A DNA stretch of 20,762 nucleotides from Sporisorium sorghi (GCA_023212695.1 JALCCG010000344.1:1-20762); one strand, 5' to 3'. Shown: positions 1 through 9,120, counted from the stretch's first letter. Numbers and translations are program-made. The notes: generated by a model not told the origin, from the sequence alone.

Positions 1-58
1 TGGTCTTTTTCTGTCTTTTTTTGCAGGTTGCGTCGTTTTTTTTCTTGCGTTGACGGAC

Positions 59-77
59 CTTTTTTTTTTTTTTTTTT

Positions 78-108
<31 letters not shown>
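59..108 (+). repeat. Poly-T/pyrimidine tract upstream of MRE11
   Basis: A 50-base stretch of T interrupted only by isolated C residues ends about 90 bases before the MRE11 start codon. It probably lies in the promoter or 5' untranslated region. T-rich tracts on the coding strand recur before several genes in this window, so it may act as a nucleosome-disfavouring promoter element. That role is inferred. Nothing else is recognisable in bases 1-199. Confidence 0.6.
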
Positions 109-199
109 GGCTTCGCTGCCTTTCCTCTTGACTTTCACCATCTCGCCTTTGCTGCATGCTGAATTCGCTGCAGCTCATTGCAGCTAATAGCAGGCAGTC

Positions 200-2818
200 A
201 TGGCACGGCTCACTCGCCGCACTGGCACGCAAAAGTCGGCACCGGCTCAGTCGCAGCAGGATAGCCAGGAACACGATCAATTGGCGTCCTCCTCTTCTCA
301 GCGGCAGAGTCGTAGCAACAGCACCTCGAGGAGAAGCGCAGATCAGCAGCAAGACGCTACAGAAGCTGAAATGCAAGTCGAAGCAGCAGCAGCAGCAGCA
401 GCAGGTGACGACGACGGCGACGACCAGCTAGCAGGCGAGGAGCAAGACAACCAGGCTCAACCCCTTCCACCACCGCCGTCCACCTTCTCTGCACAGAGCG
501 AGGCAGACCACATCAAGATCATGCTCGCCACCGATAACCACATCGGATACATGGAACGCGATCCCGTGCGCGGTCAAGACTCGATCCGTACCTTTGAGGA
601 GATCCTGCAGCTGGCAGTCCAGCATGAAGTCGACTTTATCCTGCTGGGCGGTGACCTCTTTCACGAGAACAAGCCGAGTCGAGCCACGCTGCACCAGACC
701 ATGGCGTTGCTGAGGCAATATACACTCGGTGACAAGCCTGTATCGGTCGAGCTGCTTAGTGACCCCAATGATGGTGCGCTGCCTGGAAGGGACTTCCCTG
801 CCATTAACTACGAAGATCCCAATCTCAACGTCGGCATCCCAGTCTTCTCAATCCACGGCAATCACGACGACCCGCAAGGTGTGGGCGAGACGGGTGCACT
901 CTCTGCGCTCGATCTGCTGTCTGTCTCGGGACTCATCAACTACTTTGGCAAGATCGAGCTTCCTTCGGACGACGCCGCTGCTTCCGCTTCAGCTGCGAGG
1001 ACGGCAAGAGGTGGCGCATTTCAAGAGAAGGGCATCCGCATCAAACCCGTGCTTCTGCAAAAGGGCCAGACCAAGCTCGCCCTCTACGGCATGGGCAACA
1101 TCAAGGACGAGCGCATGCACTTCGAGCTGCGCGCCAACCGCGTCAGGATGTATCGACCGCAAGAAGATCCGGACTCGTGGTTCAACATCCTCTGCGTCCA
1201 CCAGAACAGGGTCGCTCACAATCCAAAGGCGTGCGTGCCCGAGACCATGTTTGACGACTCGATCCACCTCGTCGTGTGGGGCCACGAGCACGAGCAGATG
1301 ATCCAGCCGCAGCCGGTGACCGAGAAGCGCTACCACATCACGCAACCGGGCAGCAGCGTCGCGACGAGCCTCAGCCAGGGCGAGACGGTGGAAAAGTGCG
1401 TGGCCATCATCCACGTCGAGAAGACGGACTTCCTCATCGAGCCTATTCCGCTGCAGACGGTGCGGCCGTTTGTCATGGACGACATGGTGCTCTCTGAAGA
1501 GCTTGAGGATGCAGGCTTGTCGTCGGAGCGTAGCGACACCATCAAGCTGTTGCGCAAGAGGGTCGACGGGCTGATCGTGCGCGCCAAGCAGGAGTTCAAA
1601 GAGCGATACCCGGGGCGCGAGATGCCGCTGCCGCTCGTTCGGCTGCGAGTCGAATACACGAACCAGGAGATCAGCAATCCGCAACGCTTCGGTCAGGAGT
1701 TCGCGGGCAAAGTGGCCAACCCAAAGGAGGTGCTCCAATTCACCAAACGCAAAAACCTCCGGAGCGGGCGCCGTGACGAGCAGGACGCTGCCAATGCACC
1801 GAGCGCCTACGTCGACGTGGAAGAGGAAGGCCTGCTGCCCATCGAGCGCCTCGAAAAGGTGGACGTGGGCAAGCTTGTACAAGAATACTTGCAAGCGCAG
1901 AACCTCGACATCCTGAATCCGGACGGCCTCGAGGGCGCGGTGCTCAACTTTGTCGAGAAGGACGACCGCGATGCCATCGACAGCTTCGTTACCAAGATGC
2001 TCAAAAACACGGTCAAGGGGCTGGTCACGATCGATCCGGAAGAGTCGCGTATCGATGGAGAGCTGGAGAGGCTGCGACAGCAGCAGGCGGAGCAGCGGTG
2101 TGAGATGGAGCTGGGTGTCGAGGGGAGTGCGAGGAGGAGCACGGCGGCGAGAGGCGGGAATGATTCGGATGATTCGATGATGGATGATCTGGAGCCGCCG
2201 CCGCGAGCCCGCATTCGAAGGACGGGTGGGCGCGAGAGTGGTTTCATGGACGATGAAGATGAGGAGGACGACTTTGACGATGGAGCCAGCGTCGCAAGCA
2301 GCACTCGACGGGGTACTACAAGTCGACGCGGTGCAGCTGCTTCGACTTCCACGAGCAGAACGAAGAAAGCTCCCGCTGCGAGGACCCCCGCTCGAGCACG
2401 CGCGACTGCCTCGACGTCCACCTCACGACGAACCTCTGCACCGGCGCCCACCTTTCTCGGGCCCGAATCAGCCTACGCGGAGCAGGACGAAGAGTCCGAT
2501 GTGGCGATCGACGAGCATGCTTCCACACCTGCTCCTCCCACCACTCGAGGCCATGCCAGCGTGCTCGACATGCTGAGCAGGCAGAGCGCCACCACGTCCA
2601 AAACGGCAAAAGGTCGAGCCAAAGCTGCTGCTGCGCCTGCACCTGCAACGACGGCCAGAAGCAGAAGTGGCAAGCAGACGACACAGCGTCAGCGCCAGCA
2701 ACAGCAGCAAGAAAGCATTCAAATCAGCGACGACGACGGCGGGGATGCGATCGTTGACGATGACGAGTTTGTCGAGCCAGCTGGCCGGACGGCTGGACGA
2801 CGCACTGCACGTCGATGA
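200..2818 (+). CDS. MRE11: Double-strand break repair nuclease Mre11
   Basis: Single-exon gene of 872 residues. Mre11 is the Mn-dependent 3'-5' exonuclease/endonuclease of the nuclear Mre11-Rad50-Nbs1/Xrs2 complex, acting in break repair, meiotic recombination and telomere maintenance. The calcineurin-like phosphoesterase motifs are intact: TDNHIGYMERD (D112, H114), GGDLFHENKPS (D152), SIHGNHDDP (N221, H222), CVHQNR (H334) and VVWGHEHE (H362, H364), followed by the conserved YHITQPGSSVATSLSQGE block near residue 380 and the capping domain. Fungal proteins likewise have N rather than I between D and H in motif I. An N-terminal extension of about 100 residues (seven alanines, then an acidic run) and a C-terminal low-complexity tail from about residue 660 (acidic, then Ser/Thr/Arg/Ala-rich, DNA-binding-like) are unlike the core. 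The start is the first ATG of the frame. Identification is very secure; the exact N-terminus is less so. Confidence 0.97.
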   Translation: MARLTRRTGTQKSAPAQSQQDSQEHDQLASSSSQRQSRSNSTSRRSADQQQDATEAEMQVEAAAAAAAGDDDGDDQLAGEEQDNQAQPLPPPPSTFSAQSEADHIKIMLATDNHIGYMERDPVRGQDSIRTFEEILQLAVQHEVDFILLGGDLFHENKPSRATLHQTMALLRQYTLGDKPVSVELLSDPNDGALPGRDFPAINYEDPNLNVGIPVFSIHGNHDDPQGVGETGALSALDLLSVSGLINYFGKIELPSDDAAASASAARTARGGAFQEKGIRIKPVLLQKGQTKLALYGMGNIKDERMHFELRANRVRMYRPQEDPDSWFNILCVHQNRVAHNPKACVPETMFDDSIHLVVWGHEHEQMIQPQPVTEKRYHITQPGSSVATSLSQGETVEKCVAIIHVEKTDFLIEPIPLQTVRPFVMDDMVLSEELEDAGLSSERSDTIKLLRKRVDGLIVRAKQEFKERYPGREMPLPLVRLRVEYTNQEISNPQRFGQEFAGKVANPKEVLQFTKRKNLRSGRRDEQDAANAPSAYVDVEEEGLLPIERLEKVDVGKLVQEYLQAQNLDILNPDGLEGAVLNFVEKDDRDAIDSFVTKMLKNTVKGLVTIDPEESRIDGELERLRQQQAEQRCEMELGVEGSARRSTAARGGNDSDDSMMDDLEPPPRARIRRTGGRESGFMDDEDEEDDFDDGASVASSTRRGTTSRRGAAASTSTSRTKKAPAARTPARARATASTSTSRRTSAPAPTFLGPESAYAEQDEESDVAIDEHASTPAPPTTRGHASVLDMLSRQSATTSKTAKGRAKAAAAPAPATTARSRSGKQTTQRQRQQQQQESIQISDDDGGDAIVDDDEFVEPAGRTAGRRTARR

Positions 2819-3256
2819 TCGAGTCTGCAATTTCAGAGAGCTCAAGATTGACGCAGAGCAGAAACCGTTGTCGATGTGTGCGAGAGCCACCAATGACAGC
2901 TAGCAGCTTACACGTGGAACGGGGGCGGAAGTTGAAAGCGGGATCGACGTGTGCGTGTTGCACGTCTCAGCTTCCCGGTTTCCCTCTACGCTCGGATAAC
3001 ACAGACGCAAAAAGAGTGAGTTTCGAGGCTACAGTAAAGAGCGACTAAGGTTTTAGCGTCGACGTCGACTGCCGATGGGACGAGGGACGAGCGTTGAGGG
3101 ACGGGCTTGAATGCCGGCATTCCGAGGTTTGACAAAGGTGTGAGTTGGGGCCACGTCGACGCTAACGAACGAGCTTGAAAGCCCAACTTAACTGGTGTTG
3201 AGGGAGGTGCGGTTTGCCGAGCGAGGTTGCATGCGATTCCGCCCGTGCTGTGCTGC
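2819..3256. other. Intergenic, 3' side of MRE11
   Basis: No convincing gene is present. A 13-base perfect inverted repeat (TTAGCGTCGACGT at 3053-3065 and its complement at 3153-3165) encloses an 87-base loop, which itself contains the palindrome AATGCCGGCATT at 3110-3121. These could form a cruciform or be the trace of a tiny element. No other structure is apparent, and short reading frames here show no recognisable protein. Confidence 0.4.
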
Positions 3257-3306
3257 AGTTAACGTAGTTCACGTAGGTTAGATGCGGAATTCATGTACAT
3301 GCGGAA
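3257..3306 (+). repeat. Left terminal inverted repeat
   Basis: 50 bp, starting AGTTAACGTAGTTCACGTAG. It contains the motif ATGCGGAATT twice (3282-3291 and 3299-3308, the second copy just crossing the repeat end), a possible transposase-binding site. It matches the reverse complement of 4001-4050 at 46 of 50 positions. Confidence 0.88.
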
Positions 3307-4000
3307 TTGTGCCACATTGCCTGCTCACCACTTGATCCCTCCTTACCACCACCATCAACCTAATCCAGCAATGACAGCACACTTTTCTATGCCAGCAGCA
3401 CACCAAAACTTGCAGACAGCCTCTTCAGACACTTGGGAACACGTATATCAACTCAAAGTAGCAGTGCATCAGCCATCATCATCACAGAGAAAAGAGAGCT
3501 TGAAGTGATCAGACCAGTTTTGTCTGATTTACACTGCTCTAGTGCCCAGAAAATCCGAAACACACTCTTTTGCCTCTAGCTCAACACTTTAGCAGCACAC
3601 ATCAATATCTTTTTGCATATTCATACTCTCCTAGTCAAGAGGAACGCAACGGTACCAAGCATCGGGGTGTTGGGATAGCTGGTCATGCTGTGGTCACCAT
3701 CAGTGATGATGAGGAGGAGTTTGAAAATTTTACACTGGTGAAGTGCCCAAAATGCAAAGCATTTTTTTTTTTTTTTTTTGCTTTTTGCAGATCTTCAGCA
3801 CCATCTCAGGCTCCATACAACACTCAGAGCCGCAATACAACCTCACAGCAAGCATCTATAGTATAGCAGTCATACTACGCATCCCATTAAGCTCTCTGGT
3901 ATGGTTGATTGAGTGAAAGTGATGTGAAATAGTGCTTGAAGTGATCATACCAAAGTTTGGGGTAGACTGGTGATGTGCCCAAAGTCTAATATCTCTGAAA

Positions 4001-4050
4001 TTCCGGATGTACGTGAATTCCGCATCTAACTTACGCGAACTACGTTAACT
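4001..4050 (-). repeat. Right terminal inverted repeat
   Basis: 50 bp. Its reverse complement begins AGTTAACGTAGTTCGCGTAA and matches the left repeat with four substitutions and no gaps. The outer end lies about 204 bases upstream of the phosphomannomutase start codon. Confidence 0.88.
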
Positions 4051-4254
4051 TGGGCTGCGATTTTTTCGAGCTAAGAAAAGTGGTGGGACCCTGGGAACGG
4101 CGCACAGACGAAGCAAGCAAGCCAGCGATCAACAAAAACACCTTTTCAGGAAAGCATCCCTTCCTTCCTTCCTGCCACCAACCATCACCCCTTCCTCACT
4201 CTCATCCTCCTCCATCGCACCTCTGCAAGCCAAAAAAAAAATAAAAAATAAAAA

Positions 4255-5157
4255 ATGACGTCCAACTACGCAGACCGCAAGCACCCACGCACCATCTGCC
4301 TGTTCGATGTGGACGGCACGCTCTCGCTCGCGCGTCAATCCATCACCCCTGAATTCCACTCCCTCCTCGCCACCCTTCGCAAGCAGTGCGTGATCGGCGT
4401 AGTCGGCGGGAGCGACCTCAAGAAAGTGCGCGAGCAGCTGCAGATCACCCCCACGGACTTTACGCAAGAATTCGACTACGTCTTTGCCGAGAACGGGCTG
4501 ACGGCGTTCAAGGACGGGCAACAGCTGGCCTCGCAGAGCTTCATCGGCTGGCTGGGCGAGGACAAGTACAAGAAGCTCGTCAAGTTTTGTCTGCGGTACA
4601 TCTCCGAGTTGGACTTGCCGGTGATGAGGGGAACGTTTGTGGAGTTCAGGAACGGGATGATCAATGTTTCGCCTATCGGAAGGAATGCTTCGTAAGTTAT
4701 TGCTCACCTTATGCCGACGACGGGGACGCACTGACACCAGAGCTTCTTGTGGATAAACGTTCGGGTCGTCTGGCGCAGCATCGACGAGCGCATCGAATTC
4801 GAAAAGTACGACAAGATCCACAACATCCGCCCCACGTTTATCGCGGCGATCAAGCAGCAGTTCCCGGACTACGGCCTCACGTTCTCCATCGGCGGCCAGA
4901 TCTCGTTCGACGTCTTCCCGCACGGCTGGGATAAGACGTACGCACTGCGCAACATTGCTCTCCCCGGCAGCACCGATGTGGAGCACAGCAAGACGGCGCA
5001 GGATCTGGGCTGGGACGCGATCCACTTCTTTGGGGATAAGACGTACAAGGGCGGCAATGATTATGAGATCTTTGAGGATCCGAGGACGGTGGGTCATACG
5101 GTGGTCAATCCGCAGGACACGATGAGGCAGCTCCGGGAGCTGTTTGACTTGGCTTGA
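4255..5157 (+). CDS. SEC53: Phosphomannomutase (two exons)
   Basis: Eukaryotic phosphomannomutase converts mannose-6-phosphate to mannose-1-phosphate in the cytosol and feeds GDP-mannose to N-glycosylation, O-mannosylation and GPI anchors. Exon 1 is 4255-4691 and exon 2 is 4779-5157; joined they give 271 residues, close to the 246-260 usual for the family. The HAD-type catalytic motif LFDVDGT places the nucleophile at D18 and the acid/base at D20. Other family blocks are [54 protein letters not shown] and [20 protein letters not shown]. The intron (GTAAGT donor, GCGCAG acceptor) restores the conserved stretch from NAS to [16 protein letters not shown]. The start ATG follows an A-rich run (about 4231-4254), a favourable context. 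The TIR element lies just upstream and may influence expression. Confidence 0.96.
4692..4778 (+). other. Intron of the phosphomannomutase gene
   Basis: 87 bp with a GTAAGT donor at 4692 and acceptor AG at 4777-4778. It splits a serine codon after two bases. A CTGAC branch-like sequence lies at 4731-4735 and another possible site is GGATAAAC around 4751. An earlier AG at 4739-4740 would reach a stop codon after five codons, so the later AG, which restores the family alignment, is preferred. Confidence 0.88.
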
Positions 5158-5457
5158 GGGGTTGCAAGCCCTCAGCTGTAATCTGTCCAAGAGAATGGTG
5201 ATTGGAAAGTGATGTTATCAAAGGTTTGGATGGTTCACAGGCTAGCTGAGTGAGAGAGAGGATGAGCTAGGAACGTGTGCTTTGAGCTAAAGCGTTGACC
5301 GAGGTCTTGTAGCTGCAGATGGTTGTGAAACCGCAGCAAGCAGCAGCAGCGTAAAGGCTTCTGACACCTCTTCCGCCGAGCTGCCAAAAATTGCAAAGGT
5401 GTTAGAGCTTGGTGAGCATTGATTATCAAAGGCCGAGTTCCGCGTTTTGTTTCTCTC

Positions 5458-5490
<33 letters not shown>

Positions 5491-5570
5491 CCGCCCCTTT
5501 CTTCTTTCCGACAATGAAGCTCACCCATACCCTGTCTCTCAACACGCAACACCAACAGCAACACCGCACC
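5158..5570. other. Intergenic, promoter of holocytochrome c synthase
   Basis: This is the 3' flank of phosphomannomutase followed by the promoter/5' UTR of the next gene. A 31-base T homopolymer (5460-5490) ends about 80 bases before the preferred start codon. An upstream in-frame ATG occurs at 5514. No other gene-like structure is apparent. Confidence 0.5.
5460..5490 (+). repeat. Poly-T tract (31 bases)
   Basis: An uninterrupted T run on the coding strand upstream of the holocytochrome c synthase gene. It would be read as a phenylalanine run if the open frame were extended upstream of the ATG, so the run belongs to the promoter or leader rather than the protein. Confidence 0.7.
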
Positions 5571-6452
5571 ATGTGGCCATTCAGCGCGTCATCGAGCTCC
5601 CCACCGCCGGCAGCATCGACCGACAAATGCCCCGTCGACGAAGAAACCCGCCTGGCGTGGCTCAAAGCGAACCCGGGCCAAGCACACCCGTTGCAGCCGG
5701 ACACCACACCGCAACCGCAAGCCGGACCATCACGTCGAGCGTCGCGCTACGACAATGACGAATCGCGCCTCTCGAGCGAGCGCGAGATCTCGTCCATCCC
5801 GCGCAGCTACTCTGCGCTCGCGCATCCGACGGCCGCGCAGGCCGCGCAGGCCGCACAGCCCGCTCCCACACCCACCGACGGCGAAGATTCGGACGGCAAG
5901 TGGATGTACCCCTCGGCGAAACAGTTCTACAACGCGATGAAGCGCAAGAACCAGAACCCGCAGGTGGCGGATATGGACGTGGTGGTTCCGATCCACAATG
6001 CGGTGAATGAGCAGGCGTGGCGGCAGATCCTGGCGTGGGAGCGCATGTGGACAGGCCGGGGGGAGGGGCAGGAGCAGACCAAGCTGGTTTCGTTCAAGGG
6101 TAGACCAAGGGACTTGACGTGGCGGGCGTGGATGAATGGGCTTGCGGGGTACCAGCGGCCGTTTGATCGGCATGATTGGACGGTGGAGAGGGCGTCGGGT
6201 GAGCAGGTGCGGTATGTTATTGATTTTTATACGGGCAGGGCGCAGCAGGCGGCAGCGGCAGCGGCAGCGGGAGCGGGACAGGGGAGTGAGGGAAACATTG
6301 CAGGTCAGTTTGGAGCGGCGGCTCAGCAGAGGACCGGGTTGGGTTTCTATTTGGATGTCAGACCTGCGCCGTCGACGCTGCAGGGGTTGGCGATGCGCTC
6401 GACGAGGATGTGGAACAAGTGGTTTGGCGAGCCTGGTTCCGCTCCTCATTAG
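5571..6452 (+). CDS. CYC3: Holocytochrome c synthase (cytochrome c heme lyase)
   Basis: Attaches heme covalently to the CXXCH motif of apocytochrome c (and/or c1) in the mitochondrial intermembrane space. From the preferred start (MWPF) the protein has 293 residues. Evidence: a heme-regulatory Cys-Pro motif (KCPVDEE, C20), SSEREISSIPR, WMYPSAKQFYNAMKRKN, VPIHNAVNEQAWRQILAWE (H142 aligns with the human heme-ligand H154), PFDRHDWTVERASGEQVRYVIDFY (H201) and the C-terminal LDVRPAPSTLQGL block. An Ala/Gly-rich insert at about 225-251 separates the last two conserved blocks. An upstream in-frame ATG at 5514 would add 19 residues in a similarly good context. I prefer 5571 because MWPF with a Ser/Pro run resembles known N-termini. 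There is no cleavable presequence, as usual for the family. CYC3 versus CYT2 orthology cannot be separated here. Confidence 0.93.
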   Translation: MWPFSASSSSPPPAASTDKCPVDEETRLAWLKANPGQAHPLQPDTTPQPQAGPSRRASRYDNDESRLSSEREISSIPRSYSALAHPTAAQAAQAAQPAPTPTDGEDSDGKWMYPSAKQFYNAMKRKNQNPQVADMDVVVPIHNAVNEQAWRQILAWERMWTGRGEGQEQTKLVSFKGRPRDLTWRAWMNGLAGYQRPFDRHDWTVERASGEQVRYVIDFYTGRAQQAAAAAAAGAGQGSEGNIAGQFGAAAQQRTGLGFYLDVRPAPSTLQGLAMRSTRMWNKWFGEPGSAPH

Positions 6453-6791
6453 AGTACCGCTGTTCGTTATAGGTACTGCATATCATCACCACTCGATACC
6501 CCCAACGTCTTGCCGGAACAGTCTGCGCGATTGTTTGTGTGATTGAGAGCATGGCTTCGACAACGATGCTGAATCTAGCATGGACTGTGAAGAAGGTGTG
6601 GAGGAGGCGAGAATTGCTTTTTTTTCGGACGGTACAGATGAAATTGTGCCTCGCCTCGTTTTTGTAATCGCAGCGTGATCGTGGAATTTGCGGAAATGAA
6701 AGCCAAGCCAAGCCAAGTCAAGTCAAAATTCAAGCCCGATTTCGTTTCGGAAGATCCTCCGCCTGAGGCAAAGCAGCGAAGCAAGGTAGGG

Positions 6792-6792
<1 letters not shown>

Positions 6793-6827
<35 letters not shown>
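6793..6827 (+). repeat. Poly-T tract (35 bases)
   Basis: An uninterrupted T run followed by CTTTTCTTTTTTC. It is the longest homopolymer in the window, about 745 bases upstream of the CAF40 start codon. Confidence 0.7.
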
Positions 6828-6864
6828 CTTTTCTTTTTTCGTTCTTCGGCTCAAGGAAGGTTGC

Positions 6865-6867
<3 letters not shown>

Positions 6868-6897
<30 letters not shown>
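6868..6897 (+). repeat. (CTG)n trinucleotide microsatellite
   Basis: About ten uninterrupted CTG/GCT units in a non-coding region 40 bases after the 35-base poly-T run. Such runs are length-variable and useful as a strain marker; no function is shown. Confidence 0.8.
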
Positions 6898-6898
<1 letters not shown>

Positions 6899-7266
6899 AG
6901 TTTCCCCCGGACATACCGAAAGTCAAGCAAGCAAAGCCAGCCAAGCACAGCAAACAAAGCAAAGGCGCAATCTTCATTTCGCTTTTCATCCTCGCCGTCC
7001 TCAGTACACTATCATACCTAGCGTTGACGGTCTTGTCTGTCTCTATCTCTTGCCAACATACCCCCCCTTGGTCGACGCGCTTCTTCCGACGCTGTGCTGA
7101 TTGGGCAGCTCTTTCGCTTTCGGTAGCTTGCCCGACGACCCAAAAGACGACACTCGGATCGTGCTACCTCAGCTCCTTGGATCTTCGGAAGCACCCGTCT
7201 GCCCATCGATTCGATTCGAAAAGCGCTCCGTTAGACTTGCGATTGTATCACCAACTCTTGTCTCTC

Positions 7267-7290
7267 TTTTTTTTTTTTTTTTTTTTTTTT
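7267..7290 (+). repeat. Poly-T tract (24 bases)
   Basis: A T run preceded by CTCTCT on the coding strand, about 280 bases upstream of the CAF40 start codon. Confidence 0.65.
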
Positions 7291-7571
7291 GGTCTCGACT
7301 CCAACAACAAAAAGCTGTGTCATAAACGGCATCACCGACCGCATACCCAGATCCAAAAAAGCATCGACGCTCCAATCTCGTCTAGATCACGATCATATCC
7401 CCAACACTCTTAAAGCTCTTCTTCTACAGCCAAATCATCAACGTCGCCGCCGCTGGAATGCCCGTCCGTCACCGATCCTGACCTTCAACGCCTCGTTCTT
7501 CGCCTGCCAACAAGGACCGCGATCGCCAGCTAGCTCACGCAGCACCGTCTACCTACAGAGTCACATCCTCC

Positions 7572-8858
7572 ATGGCCGGCCGACCTGGCACCGCCGGCAG
7601 CATGCACGGCCGCATGCTCCACAGCCCTGGGCCCATGCTCGCCAACGGTCTCGGCGCCGATGCCAACAGTGCCAATGCCAACGGTTCCTCCAACGGCGCT
7701 CCTCCACCGGGCATGGGTGGTGGCTCTCTCGCCGGTGTGGATCTGGGCCCTTCGATGCTCTCGGCTGCCGGTCCGCCTCCGAATGCTGGGCCAACTATGC
7801 CTGCAGGTACGGGTCCGGGAGGTACGCCGACGACTGCTCTTAGTGTCTACCATCTCATCACGCAGCTCTGCCAGCGACCTGAACCGAATGCTAGCAGCGG
7901 TCAAAACCGCAAGCAGGGTTCTGCCTCGCCTCCTTCCACCGCTGTCAGTGCTGACGGCAACGCAGCCAAGACGGGCGATGCGCAGACGGGTCAACAACAG
8001 CAGCAACAGAGTGAAAACAGCAAAGGCGATCGCGATGGAGCTACTTCCCCGACCGATCTCGACAGCTTGCCCGGCTCTTGGGCGCAGCGAGAGCATGCGC
8101 TGCTCGAGCTGAGCAAGAAGCGCGAACAGTACGAAGATCTGGCTCTGGTGCTGTGGCACAGCTTTGGCGTCATGTCGTCGTTGCTGCAGGAGATCGTGTC
8201 TGTCTATCCGCTGCTGTCGCCGCCTGCCTTGACGGCGCAGGCCAGCAACCGTGTCTGCAATGCGCTCGCGCTGCTCCAGTGCGTAGCGAGCCACAGCGAG
8301 ACACGCGGTCTGTTCCTGCAGGCGCACATCCCGCTCTTCCTCTACCCGTTCCTCAACACGACGTCCAAGACGCGTCCGTTCGAGTACCTGCGCTTGACGT
8401 CACTCGGCGTGATCGGCGCGCTGGTCAAGCAGAACGACAACTCGGACGTCATCACGTTCCTGCTCTCGACCGAGATCATCCCGCTCTGCCTGCGCATCAT
8501 GGAGACCGGCTCGGAGCTCAGCAAGACCGTCGCTATCTTCATCGTCCAGAAGATCCTGTTGGACGATATGGGCCTGGCGTACATCTGTCAGACGTACGAG
8601 CGCTTCTATGCGGTGGGCACGGTGCTGAGCAACATGGTGTCGCAGATCGTCGAGAGCCAGGCGGTGCGGCTGCTCAAACACGTCGTGCGGTGCTATCTGC
8701 GTTTGAGCGACAATCCGCGCGCGAGGGAGGCTCTGCGCGCGTGCTTGCCTGGTCCGTTGAGGGACGCGACGTTCCAGCAGCTGCTCAAGAACGATCATAT
8801 TACAAAGAGGTGTTTGGCGACGCTGTTGCTCAATCTGTCGGATCGCGTCGAGCAGTAG
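7572..8858 (+). CDS. CAF40: CCR4-NOT complex subunit CAF40/CNOT9 (Rcd1 family)
   Basis: Scaffold subunit of the CCR4-NOT deadenylase, an armadillo-repeat protein that binds NOT1 and recruits RNA-binding proteins, GW182-type or Bam-type partners. Single exon, 428 residues. The core from about residue 172 follows the human protein almost word for word: [112 protein letters not shown] and [20 protein letters not shown]. The first helix (SVYHLITQL, about 91-99) is split from the rest by about 70 residues of Gln/Ser/Gly-rich insert (QQQQQQ at 141-146). An 85-residue Gly/Pro/Asn-rich N-terminal extension precedes it. The start is the first ATG of the frame. The gene is convergent with ATP23 and the two stop codons are 262 bases apart. 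Confidence 0.97.
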   Translation: MAGRPGTAGSMHGRMLHSPGPMLANGLGADANSANANGSSNGAPPPGMGGGSLAGVDLGPSMLSAAGPPPNAGPTMPAGTGPGGTPTTALSVYHLITQLCQRPEPNASSGQNRKQGSASPPSTAVSADGNAAKTGDAQTGQQQQQQSENSKGDRDGATSPTDLDSLPGSWAQREHALLELSKKREQYEDLALVLWHSFGVMSSLLQEIVSVYPLLSPPALTAQASNRVCNALALLQCVASHSETRGLFLQAHIPLFLYPFLNTTSKTRPFEYLRLTSLGVIGALVKQNDNSDVITFLLSTEIIPLCLRIMETGSELSKTVAIFIVQKILLDDMGLAYICQTYERFYAVGTVLSNMVSQIVESQAVRLLKHVVRCYLRLSDNPRAREALRACLPGPLRDATFQQLLKNDHITKRCLATLLLNLSDRVEQ

Positions 8859-9120
8859 GTGGAGATAGGGAAGGAGATGTAAGTTCGGGTCGATTGCCGA
8901 CCAAGCAAGCAGCACTGCAGGGATTCTTTCGGGTGAAAAGAGTCACAACTCGTCGGCCGCATTCTTTCGGCGCAGTACAGGCTCTGCAAAAGTGTCGCAT
9001 TTGTACAACGTAATCATCGTAGACCGCGGTCGTAGCTTCCAGCTTTGGCGCGGGTTGAACTTTTCATTGGCATTGCCTGAACGAGTGGGATGTGGATAGT
9101 CGGTGAGACGGCTTTGGCGC

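Larger units (their letters stand above)
3257..4050. mobile_element. Non-autonomous DNA transposon / MITE-like element with terminal inverted repeats
   Basis: The element spans about 794 bp and is bounded by 50-bp terminal inverted repeats (3257-3306 and 4001-4050) that are 46/50 identical when one is reverse-complemented. Both ends read AGTTAACGTAGTTC/GTTC-type sequence, so a TTAA (3259-3262 and 4045-4048) or its central TA may be the duplicated target; no other adjacent direct repeat is clear. The interior is AT-richer than the flanking genes and carries no intact transposase. Only short frames exist, one with an acidic SDDEEEFENF stretch and a KCPKC pair near 3700-3760 that may be a relic. 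A 14-base direct repeat (GCTTGAAGTGATCA at 3498-3511 and 3934-3947) sits inside. The element forms part of the phosphomannomutase promoter region. Superfamily assignment (piggyBac-like, Tc1/mariner-like or other) is unresolved. Confidence 0.82.
6453..7571. other. Long promoter/leader region before CAF40
   Basis: 1.1 kb without a convincing gene. It contains a 35-base poly-T run (6793-6827), a (CTG)n run (6868-6897) and a second 24-base poly-T run (7267-7290). Open frames across it encode only phenylalanine runs and unrecognisable sequence. It probably combines the 3' flank of holocytochrome c synthase with a long promoter and 5' UTR for the CAF40 gene. A leader intron is possible but I could not define one. 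Confidence 0.45.

Noticed and set aside
1807..2451. 214-codon minus-strand frame inside MRE11
   Set aside because: Serine/arginine-rich low-complexity shadow of the MRE11 tail.
3293..3508. 71-codon frame starting in the left inverted repeat
   Set aside because: Begins within the transposon tip, His/Gln/Ser-rich, with no transposase motif; treated as non-coding interior of the element.
3570..3866. 98-codon frame inside the TIR element
   Set aside because: Lacks an ATG start and crosses a T run giving a phenylalanine block. The KCPKC pair alone is too weak to call a zinc finger or transposase.
5409..5570. Upstream extension of the holocytochrome c synthase frame
   Set aside because: Begins at a non-ATG codon and would translate a 31-base T run as phenylalanines. 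The ATG at 5514 remains a possible alternative start.
5730..6449. 239-codon minus-strand frame opposite holocytochrome c synthase
   Set aside because: Arg/Pro/Leu-rich shadow with no family features; the plus-strand protein is certain.
6675..7413. Open frames across the CAF40 upstream region
   Set aside because: They consist of homopolymer-encoded phenylalanine and unrecognisable sequence.
7530..8327. 265-codon minus-strand frame opposite CAF40
   Set aside because: Antisense shadow; no ATG-supported family match.
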